From: Rhynchopus euleeides
Taxonomy: Eukaryota > Euglenozoa > Diplonemea > Diplonemida > Diplonemidae
Assembly (NCBI GenBank): GCA_963210315.1
Contig: OY723285.1
Coordinates: forward strand, 806,001-870,000
Reading direction: 5' to 3'
Length of the DNA: 64,000 nt
The notes beneath the pieces were generated by a model. That model was not told where the DNA came from and did not search any database. It saw nothing but the letters and a program-made list of their open reading frames with translations. Both the position numbers and the translations under genes were made by a program. Of the stretch, positions 1 through 9,015 are shown piece by piece. The first letter of the stretch is position 1. Each line of letters starts with the position of its first letter.

Positions 1-760
1 CTGTAGGTACGGAACAAGTCCAGATGGTCGTGTGATTCCTGTGCAGCAGTGCTCCACAACCGGGATGTGTTGACAACGACTGTTGCAACACGAGCTGTAC
101 ATTCCGGGAACACACGAAGTGCGCTGTCGTGGTACCCATTGTGCCAGAATTGGTAGTTGCTGCGGTCTACTTTGCCTGGCCCAAGAGCACTGGTACTGAA
201 CGGTGCAATATGCGTGGCGAGGTGAATGCAACGGAAGGGCGCAAAGTCAATACAGCTCTCGGATGGCGGGTGGTGGTGCCACTAGTGTGTGACGTTCACT
301 CGAGGATACAACGCATCACAATGAATCAGCAACCGTGGACCGAGTACAATACGCTCTCTGTGGCTGGTGTGGGGGACAAAGGCAGTGCCTGTGCCGCAGG
401 CAGGGAGGTACATATACAAGCCAGAACACATCGAAGACCTGGCTCATGCCACCTACATAGCGCCTGACACCCACCGGATGACGTGGTTGGCAAGCAACAT
501 GCATTGCAACCCTCAGATGTGGTGTGTTGGGGCATTTTCTTTTCCAACCTCCCACACAGTGGCACTGTCCGGTACCAAACGGTGGCACAAAATTTAGGTA
601 CCCCAATTCGGGCACCTGAGGTGCCCGGAATGGTGGAAAAGTGGGGTTCGATGGGTTTCCGGACCGATCTGGGGGGGTTTGGAGGGTTTACGGGGGCTTT
701 GGGGCCTCTGCGCCGGTTTTTTGAAAAATCGTGTTTGTCACCCCCATTTGACCCCCCCTA
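1..760. mobile_element. Palindromic TIR element P, copy 1 (cut by window edge)
   Basis: These bases are the same as 61577-62336 at a constant offset of 61576, with no difference noticed. The full copy at 61185-62336 shows that this is the right two thirds of a 1.15-kb element with long terminal inverted repeats. The tip is TAGGGGGGGTCAAATG read inward, followed by a run of G outside. No protein is recognisable; short open frames on both strands are by-products of the palindrome. The near-identity of the copies points to very recent movement or to a recent segmental copy. Confidence 0.8.
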
Positions 761-1350
761 GGGGGGGGGGGGGAGGCGAAACGGCAGGGGGAGGCAACTC
801 CCGGCGCGAAAACCAACGGGTAACGGGCGGGGAGCCTTGTTTAACCCACACGGTGGGATACGACACCCGATGTCGGACCCTGTGGGTAACCCATTTTTAG
901 GTACCCTGGGGTACCTAAATTCGGTACCCAGGGTACCTAAATGCGTTATCGGATTTTCGGCCGATTTGGGTACCGAAAAGGGTTACCCTCTGGTTGTCAT
1001 ACCCCACCGTGCACCAAATGTGTCACCACACGGGGGGGGGGGGGGGACGCGGGTGCTATCTACAGGGCAGCCTTGATCTTGTCCAGAAGAGGCGAAGCTG
1101 CCTCCTGGCTCAGCATCTTGGAGTCCTTCGGGCCTGCCATCTGCAACAGGGGGTGTGTTTGTGTGTTTTTTGTGTGCGACCTGTGCCGTCTTGTCGTTGC
1201 TTTGTTTTTATGTGTGTTTTTATGTGTGTGTGTAGTACGCCACTTTGGAGTGACCAAATGCCAAGGCAGGCTCGGTAGATGTATCCAGTGCTGCAGGGGG
1301 GGGGGGGGGGGGGGTGAAGCAGCCCCCAAGCCCCCAACCCCCATAACGGC
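761..1350. other. Non-coding: GGTACC-rich palindromes, G-runs, 3' flank of HIT gene
   Basis: Bases 899-945 carry several overlapping GGTACC palindromes in inverted order, like a small foldback. G-runs lie at 761-774, 1031-1045 and 1297-1315, and a GT-rich stretch spans 1150-1235. Nothing coding is supported. The stretch from 1350 downward would be the 3' untranslated region of the HIT gene. Confidence 0.5.
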
Positions 1351-1875
1351 TCATACCATCACCACCTCGTCCTTCTCAGACCGCGGGATGACGTGGAAGT
1401 GTGTGTGGAACACAACCTGCCCCGCGGCAGCGCCGTTGTTCTGCACGATGTTCACACCCGGTGCGCCGGTCGCCGCCTTCACGGCACGGGCCAGGCGGGG
1501 GAGCTCCTTCAGCACGTTGGCCGCAACGTCCTCAGGCATGTCCATGATGTCGGCGTAGCCCTTCGCCTTGGGGACCAGCAGAGAGTGGCCCTCGGCAACC
1601 GGGAATGCGTCCATGAATGCGAGGGCATGCTCGGTCTCGAAGATCTTGAAGCAGGGCAGCTTGCCGTCGACAATCTTCGCGAAAATGTTGTCCGCGTCGT
1701 ACGCAGGGTTCGCTGCCATTGTTGCGATGTTGCCCCCCTGCGTTTTGGGGCCGCTGCGGTACGTGGGAGAGACACCACCCCTGCCCATCCGTGCAGAGGG
1801 CAGCGGTCCCCAAAAGAACAACGCGGCACAGGCACAGGCGAACAGCAGCAGCGGCACTGCTGCGGAGCCCCGCAT
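1351..1875 (-). CDS. HIT-family (HINT-like) nucleotide hydrolase
   Basis: The 174-residue product ends with the histidine triad HTHFHVI (the H-x-H-x-H signature of the HIT superfamily). It is preceded by a Gly-Gln pair in NNGAAAGQ and by the family's GHSLLVPK strand. HINT-type enzymes hydrolyse nucleoside phosphoramidates and act as dimers; that role is known of the family, not shown here. HIT homology starts at an internal Met at 1719 (122 residues, the usual HINT length). The upstream extension is about 52 residues with a hydrophobic run (VPLLLFACACAALFF) that could be a signal peptide or anchor. A pyrimidine-rich tract ending in AG lies just upstream of the internal ATG, so the shorter cytosolic form may be the real one. 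No intron is seen. The gene lies downstream of the carrier on the same strand. Confidence 0.9.
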   Translation of the reverse strand: MRGSAAVPLLLFACACAALFFWGPLPSARMGRGGVSPTYRSGPKTQGGNIATMAANPAYDADNIFAKIVDGKLPCFKIFETEHALAFMDAFPVAEGHSLLVPKAKGYADIMDMPEDVAANVLKELPRLARAVKAATGAPGVNIVQNNGAAAGQVVFHTHFHVIPRSEKDEVVMV

Positions 1876-2189
1876 GGCCACACAGAAAAAACCCCAGGAG
1901 GGGTTCGGAGACAGCCAAGCAGAACAAAGCTATCCCACAGAGAATTTGACCCCAGCAGGGGTTAGGGGTTGGTGGTGTGGAGTGATGGGTCTATGTAATA
2001 TTATGTCTAGTGAATGGCAACGCCCCTTCGTTATGGGATTGCACGTAAGATAGGAGCGGTGGTTTGGTGACCTTTTTTTTTTGCTGGTTGGAGGGGGAGG
2101 TGGGAGCAGGACCCCGCACTGTTGTGTGTACACCTCGCCCCCCAAGTCTGGTGGGGTTGGGGGTGAAGTGGGGGGGGGGGTGGGGGGGG

Positions 2190-2262
2190 GGTAGTGAAAC
2201 TGAATTAGAAACAAACACAAGGTTGATCCCCCTTCACTCGTTATGCAGGTTGTGCTGAGATC
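2190..2262 (+). repeat. Dispersed repeat D2 (GTAGTGAA ... CTTCACTCGTTATGCAGG)
   Basis: Shares GTAGTGAA, a GAA/ACA-rich middle and CTTCACTCGTTATGCAGGTTG with 18885-18962 and 39258-39328, and partly with 36068-36118. All copies follow a G-run. The origin is unknown; no TIR or target duplication was found. Confidence 0.55.
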
Positions 2263-2539
2263 CAGTGAGATGCTCCTGTGAAGTGGGGGGGATATAGGGC
2301 TGCAAGTCTGGCAAGATCCGCGGGAACAGTGTGTGTCGCAAATAATTAGGGCGAATGGGGGTGGAGGGGGGTTTTTTTTGTGGGTAGGGTTTTTGGGTGC
2401 AGACGAGGCCTTTTCTCTCGTTTCCTGCTTCCGATCGGCACTGAATCATCAGCCAATACAAGCGCTGTTCAGGGCTTACATGCGAAGCCATGTGAAGCCA
2501 CGTGAGAGGACCTCCTTTCTCTCTCCCTCAAACAACCCT

Positions 2540-2630
2540 GGGGGCCTTCGCTGAGGGGTGCATCACAGTGAGCCGCCTCACAAAGCAGGGGACGAAAACT
2601 GACACAGTCTGACACAGAGCGAAGGTCTCT
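2540..2630 (+). mobile_element. GGGGGCC MITE, diverged copy
   Basis: Begins GGGGGCCTTCGCT and ends AGCGAAGG, with internal TGACACAG direct repeats as in the copy at 5964-6073. It is shorter than the 109-bp norm and no clean target duplication is visible, so it is an older member. Confidence 0.6.
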
Positions 2631-2729
2631 CAGACTCCCCCTACCCTAGAGTCCCTCCCACCCCGTGTGGCCGGAGACAGAGCCATGGGGCCGTGGCACG
2701 ACCCGGGGGCTAGATCAAACCACCGAGCA

Positions 2730-4130
2730 TCACCAGTAATCTTTCACCACATCACGGACAGTCAAACTGATGCCAACAGACGGTGCGATCTTTGCATAGG
2801 CCGGACGGAGCCCGCAGTACAGCCCGCGGACACCTGTTGTGAGGAGGACATCCTTCATTGCGGAGAGGGCTGTGCCACGCCCCTTCTGCACCTGCAGTCG
2901 CCGCCTCACGAGGTCAAGGGGGAACACGACTGTCTGCGCACCGGCGCCTGCAAAGGCACCGCATGCCAGGAACAGCGCGGGGCTGTCGCGCACACCGAGG
3001 CTGCTGTTGGCAAACGCACGCATCGCATCGTAGAGGGACTGCTGGAATGCGACAAACGGCACCACCGCCACCAGGGTCGCGCCCAGCCCGCGGTACAACC
3101 CTCTCAGCCCCTCTGAGGCGAGGATCGCGCGCGTCGTCGCAAGCCCGCTGCGCGCCTGCCCCTCTGGGGTCATCGTCACATTCGCGCGGACGACATCCAT
3201 GGGATAGGTCATCAGGGTCGCGACGCCGCCAGCAAAACCTCCAACCCCTGCCCTGTAGAACGGCTCATACATGCGGGGCACCGTATCGCACGGCTTGAAG
3301 GTGCGAAGCGTGCCGGCATACGTCAGGCAGACGCACCCGGCGAAGGGGAAGACGCGGAGGCAGTTGAGCACATTCCCCCTGAACATCCCGGAGAACCCCT
3401 CGCGGGCGTGGAGGTCGGAGAGGCCACCGAGGATGGAGGTGGTCCTCCCGGTGACCTGGCACTGCAGCTTCAGGCGTTCGAAGGGGGCGGTTGCTGTTCG
3501 GCTCGCGATCCCGCCGAGCCCGCCTGCGAGGAGGAAGCGGAGGAGGGTTGCGGTGTCGGGAACGCTTGAGGAGTCGCTGGGTGGGAGGAAGGAGGCGAGG
3601 TCTGTGCCGCAGTCGGCAGAGAGGACGCTGTTTGCCCAGTCGGCGACCACGTCGTGGAGGGTTGCGGAGGGGATGTGGCGGAACTTCGCGTGGAATTCGG
3701 GGAAGGTGACCCTCCCGTCGGCATCGCTGTCCAGAGAGGCGACTGCCCGGAGGGCGTCTCCTGTTGTCTCGCAGCGCAGGATGCGCTGCACCTCGTCGGG
3801 TGTCACCGCGCCGTTCCCATCGGTGTCGATCGCATCGAACACCCGCTTAAGATGTGCCGCAGTGACCAGCTGTCGGAATGCCTCCAGCCTCAGGGTGTCG
3901 AGGGTCTGCAGTCCCGCCGCCTCCAGCAGCTCCGCCGCAGCGCCCGCCGCCGCGCCGCCGGCGATGGGGCAGCCCAGCTCGGCGAGGGCCTGCTGTGCGG
4001 CGGGGAGGGTGATCGAGGCCTGGCTTGGCTGTGCCGCGGGCAGGTGCCTGCAGAAGGCGGTGGCAACCGGGTCTGCGGTTTCAGGGGAAGGCGCCTGCTC
4101 CGCAGGCCCCTCTGCAGGGTCCGGCGGCAT
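2730..4130 (-). CDS. Ca2+-binding mitochondrial carrier (SCaMC / ATP-Mg-Pi type)
   Basis: A 466-residue protein with an EF-hand half and a complete mitochondrial carrier half. Canonical EF-hand loops lie at residues 102-113 (DTDGNGAVTPDE) and 134-145 (DSDADGRVTFPE). The Ala-rich first 90 residues show no clear EF-hand, whereas animal SCaMCs have four. Three carrier repeats follow at about 196-280, 292-373 and 385-466. Their signatures are PFERLK (216-221), PMDVVR (310-315) and PLDLVR (404-409), each with the Gly-rich helix that precedes it in this family. By family knowledge such proteins exchange ATP-Mg for phosphate across the inner mitochondrial membrane and are switched on by cytosolic calcium. 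Substrate is inferred; a calcium-regulated aspartate/glutamate carrier is less likely given the length. No intron is seen. The ATG is preceded closely by a pyrimidine tract and AG. Confidence 0.92.
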   Translation of the reverse strand: MPPDPAEGPAEQAPSPETADPVATAFCRHLPAAQPSQASITLPAAQQALAELGCPIAGGAAAGAAAELLEAAGLQTLDTLRLEAFRQLVTAAHLKRVFDAIDTDGNGAVTPDEVQRILRCETTGDALRAVASLDSDADGRVTFPEFHAKFRHIPSATLHDVVADWANSVLSADCGTDLASFLPPSDSSSVPDTATLLRFLLAGGLGGIASRTATAPFERLKLQCQVTGRTTSILGGLSDLHAREGFSGMFRGNVLNCLRVFPFAGCVCLTYAGTLRTFKPCDTVPRMYEPFYRAGVGGFAGGVATLMTYPMDVVRANVTMTPEGQARSGLATTRAILASEGLRGLYRGLGATLVAVVPFVAFQQSLYDAMRAFANSSLGVRDSPALFLACGAFAGAGAQTVVFPLDLVRRRLQVQKGRGTALSAMKDVLLTTGVRGLYCGLRPAYAKIAPSVGISLTVRDVVKDYW

Positions 4131-4188
4131 CGTGTGTCTGGCAGGGGGGTAGTTGGTTGGGGTGGGTGAGTGGGTGGGAGGGGAGGTT
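4131..4188 (-). promoter_or_regulatory. Pyrimidine tract plus AG before the carrier start (possible trans-splice acceptor)
   Basis: Read on the minus strand, nearly 50 bases of C/T-rich sequence (4140-4188) end in CCAG, then seven bases to the ATG. This matches a 3' splice acceptor placed directly before a coding region. It could equally be a chance result of the local C-rich repeats. Confidence 0.4.
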
Positions 4189-4327
4189 GCGTATTGTCGA
4201 GAGTGAAGGCAAAAAACACCTGGAGTTCTGTTCTTTGTTTGTACGACCGGTGCCTGCTAGTGCATGTGTGCAGGGTACCGAACGCTGTTACGAGTCTTTT
4301 CAGTTGGAAAAACACCTTGTTCTGCCA

Positions 4328-4362
4328 CCGGATTTGGCGCACAAAACAACAGCCCTATCTTT
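4328..4362 (-). repeat. Dispersed motif D3 (GATAAGG ... GTGCGCCAAATCCGG)
   Basis: A ~35-base motif, on the plus strand elsewhere as AAAGATAAGGC-TGTTGTTTGTGCGCCAAATCCGG. Other copies are at 5915-5949, 40888-40915, 41495-41530 and 47236-47272, with a degraded copy at 7383-7420. At 5.9 and 40.9 kb it starts a longer shared block. Confidence 0.6.
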
Positions 4363-5082
4363 CTGCCAAAAAATGCAAGCCTCCCGGCACCTCGCAACAG
4401 GGCATTCTACAACTCAAAGGTGGGAGGAGGAGGAGGGGTGGTGGAGGAGGTGGCAGCAGTGGTGGAGTGGGGGATCTGAGACTTGACGCTTGCCTCTTTT
4501 GTTTTGTTTTGTTTTGTTTTCCCGATGCTGACAATAAAAAGAAACTCTCCCCACCCACCCACCCTCCCTCCTTCTTCCTTCCATGCCGAAGGCCCGCAGG
4601 AGACAGCTCGTCTTGAGTCTGGCAGGTTGCCACACGGTCACGCCAGCTGCACTCATGGTTCCTTCTAGCCTCTGATTTGCCACGCTCTGATCACCTCCTT
4701 GGGCGGAGACGTGATGTATAGAAAAAGAAGGGCGCATGACCGCCCTCTCTTCACACACGCTCTGATCGCCGTTGGGCGGGGGGGGGTAGGGAGTAGGGTA
4801 GTGCAGTGGGGAATTATGCGAAAATGGGGAAAACTGGCGTGTTCTTTTGTGCTGGATCACTCATGGAGAAAAAAAACGAAGGGAAAACATATCAGCCGAG
4901 GGTGTGTGTGGGGGTGGGGGCGTTGTGACATTCTTTGTCGCAGCCCTTCAGGGCTGGCTGCCCAACTGCGCTTAGCCCTTTCTTCTCTGTCTTGTCTGTG
5001 AGGGTATTCACCTCCTTCTTTTTGATCTCGGTCGAACCCATTTCGATCGGATGAGTTTGAACAATTCTTGACCCCGTACTCC

Positions 5083-5140
5083 GAGCAGCCCCCGGTAAGA
5101 GGTGCTGCTGTCTCGGGTTTCTTCTGGCCGCACCGGATGG
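5083..5140 (+). repeat. Hairpin repeat D4 (GCTGTCTCGGGTTTCTTCTGGCCGC)
   Basis: Shares a GCAGCCCC hairpin stem and the following CTGTCTC(A/G)GGTTCTTCTGGCCGCAC with 21392-21446, 6483-6527 and, inverted, 59622-59655. The 21.4-kb copy keeps the full hairpin (GCAGCCCC with GGGGCTGC). Confidence 0.5.
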
Positions 5141-5193
5141 CTGCTATATTTTGCTTCGTTGATCCCGCGAAAAAAGAAAAACGCTCAAAAAAA

Positions 5194-5253
5194 ATACAGC
5201 AGCAGTCTCTCGAGTCTTCCTTTCAGATGATTTTTGCATTGATCGCTTCCACC
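5194..5253 (+). repeat. Dispersed repeat, partner of 41079-41149
   Basis: ACAGCAGCAGTCTCTCGAG and TTGATCGCTTCCACC in order match 41079-41149 with few changes. At 41 kb this piece is continuous with the block beginning at 40888; here it is separate, so the unit has been broken up. Confidence 0.5.
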
Positions 5254-5914
5254 TTTTTTTCTCGCTGGCGCTAGTGATGTCGGCTGGCAGAAAAAACACA
5301 CAACAACCCCCCCCCCCCCCCCGCGTGTCGAGTGACCTTACCTGTCTGAAGTACAGAAAATGTGTCGGGTTGGGTGGAGCATACACACACACATACACAT
5401 ATGTTCACACAACACAGGGCAAACCGCACAAACGTGTTCACACATCCGGCATCCTATGCGAAATACCCGCCGCTCCCCGGGAGCTGTTGCGGGAACCATC
5501 TGCTCTTCCGACCCACCGAGACTCTTGCCGTATTTTCTCTACCACACGGGGTGTGTTTTACCAAAAATCATTATGCCCGGCGTGGAGAAGTGGTGCTGGA
5601 GGGGCAACCAAAAGAAGTGCCGTGTGCATGACACGGTAAAACCAGACAAATGAATCGCCCAACTGAATCGTGCTAGCTAAACTCCGGAAAGAAGTGTCTT
5701 TTTTCGTTGAACGCAGCCAAATATAAGGCCTAACCTGTTTTGGCGCACGGGTGTGATGACAAAAGGGAAAAGTGCTAGCACGAACATGATGTTGGTCTTC
5801 TGGTTATGTCTGGTTTCTTAGAACACTTAACGTGTATGCAATAAAAAAAATCTCACCATCGCACCCAGCTCTCTCCCTCTCCGCTTGGCAAAACTCATTT
5901 TGAACGATTTTGCA

Positions 5915-6215
5915 AAAAGATAAGGCGTTGTTTGTGCGCCAAATCCGGGTGAACAAACCTCACGGGGGGCCTTCGCTCAGAAATGCAGAGAAGTGATGAA
6001 TGGTGAGCCGCCTCACAACACTGGCTGCAGAGTGACACAGTTTGACACACAGTGGCACAGAGTGAAGGCCTCCCACGTGTTTTGCCTGATGAAGGTTGGT
6101 GTGAGTGTGCGCACAGTCATAGCAACAAGGCAATGTAGATTGTGTTTGTCACCCAAAGCGCTGCCAACTATCTTTTTCACTGTGACAAGCTTTCTTCTTG
6201 TTGTGTGTGAAAAAC
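5915..6215 (+). repeat. Dispersed block Z, copy 1, with a MITE inside
   Basis: Matches 40888-41075 in order: the D3 motif, GTGAACAAACC, CACGTGTTT, CTGATGAAGGTTGG, and ACCCAAAGCGCTGCC-AACTATC. The match is interrupted here by 110 extra bases (5964-6073), which are a GGGGGCC MITE. The 41-kb copy is the uninterrupted form. Confidence 0.7.
5964..6073 (+). mobile_element. GGGGGCC MITE with 3-bp duplication CAC
   Basis: Begins GGGGGGCCTTCGCT and ends AGTGAAGGCCTCC, flanked by CAC (5961-5963 and 6074-6076). The related block at 40.9 kb has a single CAC at the same point, so this is a filled site with its empty counterpart in the same window. Confidence 0.85.
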
Positions 6216-6482
6216 TCATTTTTGAAAGAAAAAAAGATATCATGTGACGGAGGGTGGGGATATGATAATCGGATCAGTTCAGCTGTGCAATGCAACAATG
6301 CAACACTGCAACGGAATAATCCTTTGGGGAGGGAGGGGGGGGGGGAAGAAGAGTGGGGGGGAAGCAACACACACACACCGTTGTGTCTACGGCATGGGCA
6401 ATTCCATCAGGGATACTGCCACAGGATTTTTGAACGATTTTGAACGATTTTTTAGCCGAATTCGTAATGCCCGCCCCCCCCC

Positions 6483-6527
6483 CCCCCCCCGGGTGGGAGG
6501 CTGCTGTTTCGCGTTCTCCTGGCCGCT
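6483..6527 (+). repeat. Hairpin repeat D4, second copy
   Basis: GGCTGCTGTTTCGCGTTCTCCTGGCCGC follows a C-run and a TTTGAACGATTTT motif, an arrangement similar to 5083-5140. It is diverged. Confidence 0.4.
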
Positions 6528-8499
6528 TTCTACCCCACACACACGGCCCCACTATAGGGCCCGTGGCCAATCACAAAGGGGTGGGTGGGTGGGTGGGCTG
6601 TGGGCACTTCTGCAGGGATTCTGAGAAGGGGGTGAGGACAATAAGGCACACCACTAGCTCGGGGCAACCACGAAGGGTCAGGCGGGAAGCGAGTTCGGGC
6701 GGGGCGGGTGAGGTGAGGGTGCAGCAGCAGGGTGCAGAGGTCCATCTGGGATGTGGGGCAGGAGGAGCGGGGGGCCTCTGTGGGGTTGTTTGTTCCGAAG
6801 AAACAAAACCACCCCCGGCCAACACCCCCCCCCCCCCCCCTCGCATCCCCCCCTCCTCCCTTCACCACCCCCCCCCCATCCCCCTCCATCCCCCCGTTGC
6901 CTTGTGAGCCCGGCCAGTGTGTGCGAGAGGGGGGGGGTGACAAATAAAATCGAGAATACCGGCCATGTATAACACTCCCCTTCTGTCTGAGCTGAGCAAT
7001 TCTAAACGATTTTATTTTGTTGCCCCCCCCGGCATTTTGCCTTCTCAGAGTGCCTGTCTCTCCACGGAAACGCTCCGCAACCCCATTTGCGAGAGCTTCA
7101 GGGGGCGGAGGGTGGAGGTGGGGGGGGGGGGGGTTGTTGTCTTGGAATAGCCTCTGCTGTCGGCAAAACTTTCGGCAAAAAAAGCAATATATTCCGGCGA
7201 TGTTTCACCTCTGCTGAATAGGAGGTAAAATGGACCAAAAATATACACCGTTTTCAGCGAAGACCGCCTGTGTGTGCAACCAAGCAGGGAGGAAAAGTAA
7301 TGAACATTGGTGCTGACAGTGGCCCGTGGCAGTGTTCAGAGAAAGGAGATGCGGTGATGGGGGAGGGGGTGTGAAATAGAGTAAAAGATAAGGCGGTTTG
7401 TGATGTTGCGCCAAAAAGGTCCCCCTCCCCCCCCCCCCCCAAATGCTCAGGGAGTTGGCTTTGTGATGGGGGAAGACAAAGGTGTAGTATACAGTTGAGT
7501 TGGTCCGTCCATTCTTAACTCGTTATGCGGCAAGTGACAACGGGACGGGGGGGGGAGAGGGAGAGAGAGGGAGGGAGAGTGCATGGTGTGTGAGAGGAGA
7601 ACAGGCTTTTTTGGGACACACCCTGTGGCCCTTCCCCCCACTCCACCTCACCCCCAAGGCTGGCAGCAAATTTTTACTGCACTTTACTGCACTTTATTTT
7701 ACTGCATTTTACTGCATTTTATTGTATTTTATTTTCCGGATTTTTGGATAAAGTGCATGGTCCTTAGTGGTGCCTTGGGCTTCGCATACGTACAGCTGGG
7801 AGGACCACTATGGACAGGCCAAATGCTGGAGTCACACCCACTTTACAGAGGTGCAGCCACGTCTGCAAGTTTGCGGACAGCCGCAAACCCGCAGAAGATG
7901 GCAAAAAGTACCGCTCCTGCACGGAGGTTCTCCTGAAGGTCACAGGGACGCACCAAGGCTCCGGCAGAGAATGCAGGCCGGGATGGATGTGCCCTGCCTA
8001 TGTTGGGTCGGTGGGTTCGCAGGACCTGATCGGTGCGGCCTCCGCCTGGCTTCAGTCCTGCTTTGAGTGCTTTCAGTCCGCTCTGATGTCCAGCCTCCCC
8101 GAACGGGATGGTGAAGAACCCGTACGCCAGAGCTCAGCTGTACAACGTCCGAGGAAGGTGGACTGCCCACCGCACACCGCCGTGCTGGTCCGCCCTGCTG
8201 CGCCTGCGGTGCTGGGGTGCGCCTGCTGCCTGATTGGCCCCGGCACTCGGAAGCAGCATCAAGCATGCCGAACAGCAGCAGGGCGGGCCTGGCGGGGGCA
8301 CTGCCTTGGTGGCCTTGTGTTGGCCAGAGTGGGCGGATCAGGGTCCCCTGGCACGGCAGGTCAGCATCCTGCCCACCGTCACGCCGAGCCACCCCTACAA
8401 CACGCTCTCCTGCACTTTATTGCACTTTACTGCATTTTACTGCACTTTACTGCATTTTATTGCACTTTATTTTATTTTGAGGAAACTTCATATTTGCCA

Positions 8500-8715
8500 G
8501 AAATTTATTGGAAAATTCATATGTCGACAGGAAGTTTTGGGTTTAACCATATGTTGACAAAAACTTTTTGTTTCAATCATATGTTCATGGTTTTCAACAG
8601 ATCTTTACGAAGATGTTGGCTGGAAAACGGCTTTTTTAAAGATCTTTGTAAAATTTTCAATTTTCCTAAGATCTTGGTATTTTTTACTAAGATCTTAGCT
8701 AAGATCTTAGTTTTT
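8500..8715 (+). repeat. Left subterminal arrays of I1 (CATATG units, then AAGATCTT palindromes)
   Basis: About three ~30-base units with CATATGTTGACA and ACTTTTTG (8515-8600), then AAGATCTT / CTAAGATCTTAG palindromes at about 8608-8712. Such subterminal repeats are the usual transposase-binding sites in hAT elements; binding here is inference. Confidence 0.65.
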
Positions 8716-9015
8716 CCCCCATATTCCTTGTTGACTGACTGGAGATACACTCCCTGACGAGGCCCAGGACGATTTTTCCTGCCGGCAGCGTACGACACAA
8801 TGCACGGCGTCAGCAAACATATACTGACTGAGAGCGGTTGCGGCTGAACGGTGTTGTGACTGCATTTCATAGCTTACCTTCTCCCCCACAAATCCCTCCT
8901 GATCGCAATCTGTGCCTGTTCCTGAGTGTGTCTTGCTGTCGCCGATGAGCTGCTTGCCGCAAACCCCACCCCAACATGCCTCGCCACAATCATCATCCAC
9001 AAAGCCAGGGCCATC

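Larger units (their letters stand above)
1876..2729. other. Intergenic region between HIT and carrier genes
   Basis: About 850 bases without a supported gene. It holds G-runs (2170-2192, 2356-2378), a copy of the GTAGTGAA dispersed repeat near 2190-2262 and a diverged copy of the GGGGGCC MITE at 2540-2630. The segment 2640-2729 would be the carrier 3' untranslated region. Confidence 0.6.
4189..7654. other. Non-coding repeat-rich stretch
   Basis: No gene is supported. Contents: G/C homopolymers (5309-5322, 6475-6492, 6829-6841, 7115-7132, 7427-7440), a TTTGAACGATTTT motif at 5898-5911 and twice at 6427-6450, and small dispersed repeats listed separately (4328-4362, 5083-5140, 5194-5253, 5915-6215, 6483-6527). 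The G-rich tract 6590-6730 and CA/CT tracts are simple sequence. Confidence 0.5.

Noticed and set aside
3271-4152. Long plus-strand ORFs opposite the carrier gene
   Set aside because: They are antisense shadows of a GC-rich coding region.
7810-8757. 315-codon ORF in the left arm of element O
   Set aside because: It runs through tandem repeats and across the I1 insertion edge; the 36-kb copy breaks it early, and no domain is seen.
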